Assembly: GCF_900115435.1 (NCBI RefSeq)
Contig: NZ_FOWK01000011.1
Coordinates: forward strand, 1 to 63,870
DNA: 63,870 nt
Reading direction: 5' to 3'
Source: Prevotella sp. tf2-5
Lineage (GTDB): Bacteria > Bacteroidota > Bacteroidia > Bacteroidales > Bacteroidaceae
Under the pieces are notes generated by a model that was not told the DNA's origin, did not search any database, and saw only the letters and a program-made list of their open reading frames with translations. Position 1 is the stretch's first letter. Every line of letters starts with the position of its first letter. The position numbers and the translations under genes were made by a program. This document shows, in pieces, positions 63,414 to 63,870 of this stretch.

Positions 63414-63870
63414 ACTTAATCTTATTATATTCGTCTATGAATCTCTGTCCAATTGGGCTTGGCTTTTTTCAGGTTATTTTACAGAATTCGATGTAATTTT
63501 TTATGTCTTGTTTAATTGTTTCAAAATTTTTTAATTCTTCCCATTCAATGAGATTTCTATCAAACAATTTTATCCAGATTGTTAGTGTTTTTTCGAGATC
63601 TCATTGCATTGTTTCTGGTGAATTGTCTCAACTTTCCCATTTTTCGTTTTGAGCTTTTTTTTCGTCAAGTATTTCTAATTGTATTTGTGTTACTTCTTGA
63701 TATCTTTTACCCATGTTTTTAATTAGACTTTTGCTTATTTCTTTTGCTGCAGAAAATCTAATATCATATCCTAAATCTTTTGAAATTACCTTGACGTCAT
63801 TTTGGTTTGAAAAATAGATTTTTCATAGATAGACTTCATAGAACATTAGTATTGTTGTTATTTTGTCTTT
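63412..63870 (-). CDS. Partial open frame with four in-frame TGA codons (possible recoded gene)
   Basis: Read on the minus strand from the window edge, this frame runs 152 codons to TAA at 63412-63414 without any TAA or TAG although the stretch is strongly AT-rich. Only TGA interrupts it, at 63823-63825, 63628-63630, 63601-63603 and 63469-63471. The product looks protein-like: charged, helical, with FYEVYL*KIYFSN, KDLGYDIRFSAAKEISKS, KWES*DNSP, TMQ*DLEK and CKIT*KKPSPIGQRF. TGG is used three times for Trp. Gly fits the TGA sites at least as well as Trp (KIT-G-KKPSPIG). Codons are biased to A/T (AGA, CAA, ATA, TTA), unlike the rest of the window. Family unknown; the 5' end is beyond the window or at ATG 63846. 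A decayed gene is the main alternative. Confidence 0.5.

Noticed and set aside
63412..63870. Selenocysteine at the in-frame TGA codons
   Set aside because: Four TGAs in about 150 codons, no SECIS-like context noticed and no matching selenoprotein family.

Overview
The window looks like a chromosome segment of a Bacteroidales bacterium close to Prevotella/Segatella. Reasons: promoters of the Bacteroidetes type (TTTG, 18-20 bp, TAnnTTTG) recur upstream of operons; a short MKKQYIKP-type peptide and a C-terminal YDLQGR...KGLYI...VVVK motif, both typical of Prevotella, are present; the ATP synthase operon runs D-C-I-B-E-F-H-A-G; a BtuG-type lipoprotein sits beside BtuB. Housekeeping genes end in TAA, TAG and TGA, so the standard code applies to almost all of the window.

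Layout. 1-3.4 kb is accessory: the first codons of a gene leaving the window, the C-terminal remnant of an Eco57I-like restriction-modification protein, a strong terminator, a small conserved peptide and a secreted Gly-rich beta-helix-like protein. 3.7-12.9 kb is a corrinoid block: GtrA-like protein, CbiA (split in two frames), CobQ, then BtuB-BtuG-BtuF-BtuC and an unknown membrane protein where the ATPase BtuD would be expected; no cobalamin riboswitch was seen. 14-26.3 kb is a very long leftward operon: PurU, HisH-A-F-IE, FtsE, aspartokinase, diaminopimelate decarboxylase, two glycosyltransferases, class III fructose bisphosphatase, a short HPPK-like protein and an M64 peptidase. 26.4-30.7 kb holds a phosphoglycolate phosphatase, the RNase P RNA, a YihY/BrkB protein and RecQ. 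30.8-39 kb has two rightward operons: AraC-type regulator / dipeptidyl peptidase III / AlkD-like, and Fur / PurA / HisS / acetylesterase / two small envelope proteins.

39.0-41.9 kb is an accessory island: about 870 bp of repeats (GC-rich hairpins, two different tandem arrays that both have a 22-bp period, a MITE-like inverted repeat) followed by a lipoprotein with a possible pore-forming-toxin-like stem; copies of one short repeat flank both sides. Then come an AAA+ ATPase with a structured leader of about 260 nt, an AldA-type aldehyde dehydrogenase, L21/L27 with an upstream promoter-terminator-promoter arrangement, a Lon/Tgt/LptFG/DEAD-box operon, an HU-SPOR / FHA pair, an omega-amidase, NhaD and the complete F1Fo ATP synthase operon.

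The most unusual signal is at the right edge (63412-63870, minus strand): an AT-rich reading frame that is open for 152 codons except for four in-frame TGA codons and then ends in TAA. It reads as a gene in which TGA is a sense codon (Gly, as in Absconditabacteria/Gracilibacteria, or Trp, as in some phages). This conflicts with the rest of the window and points to a recoded mobile element or a chimeric contig end.
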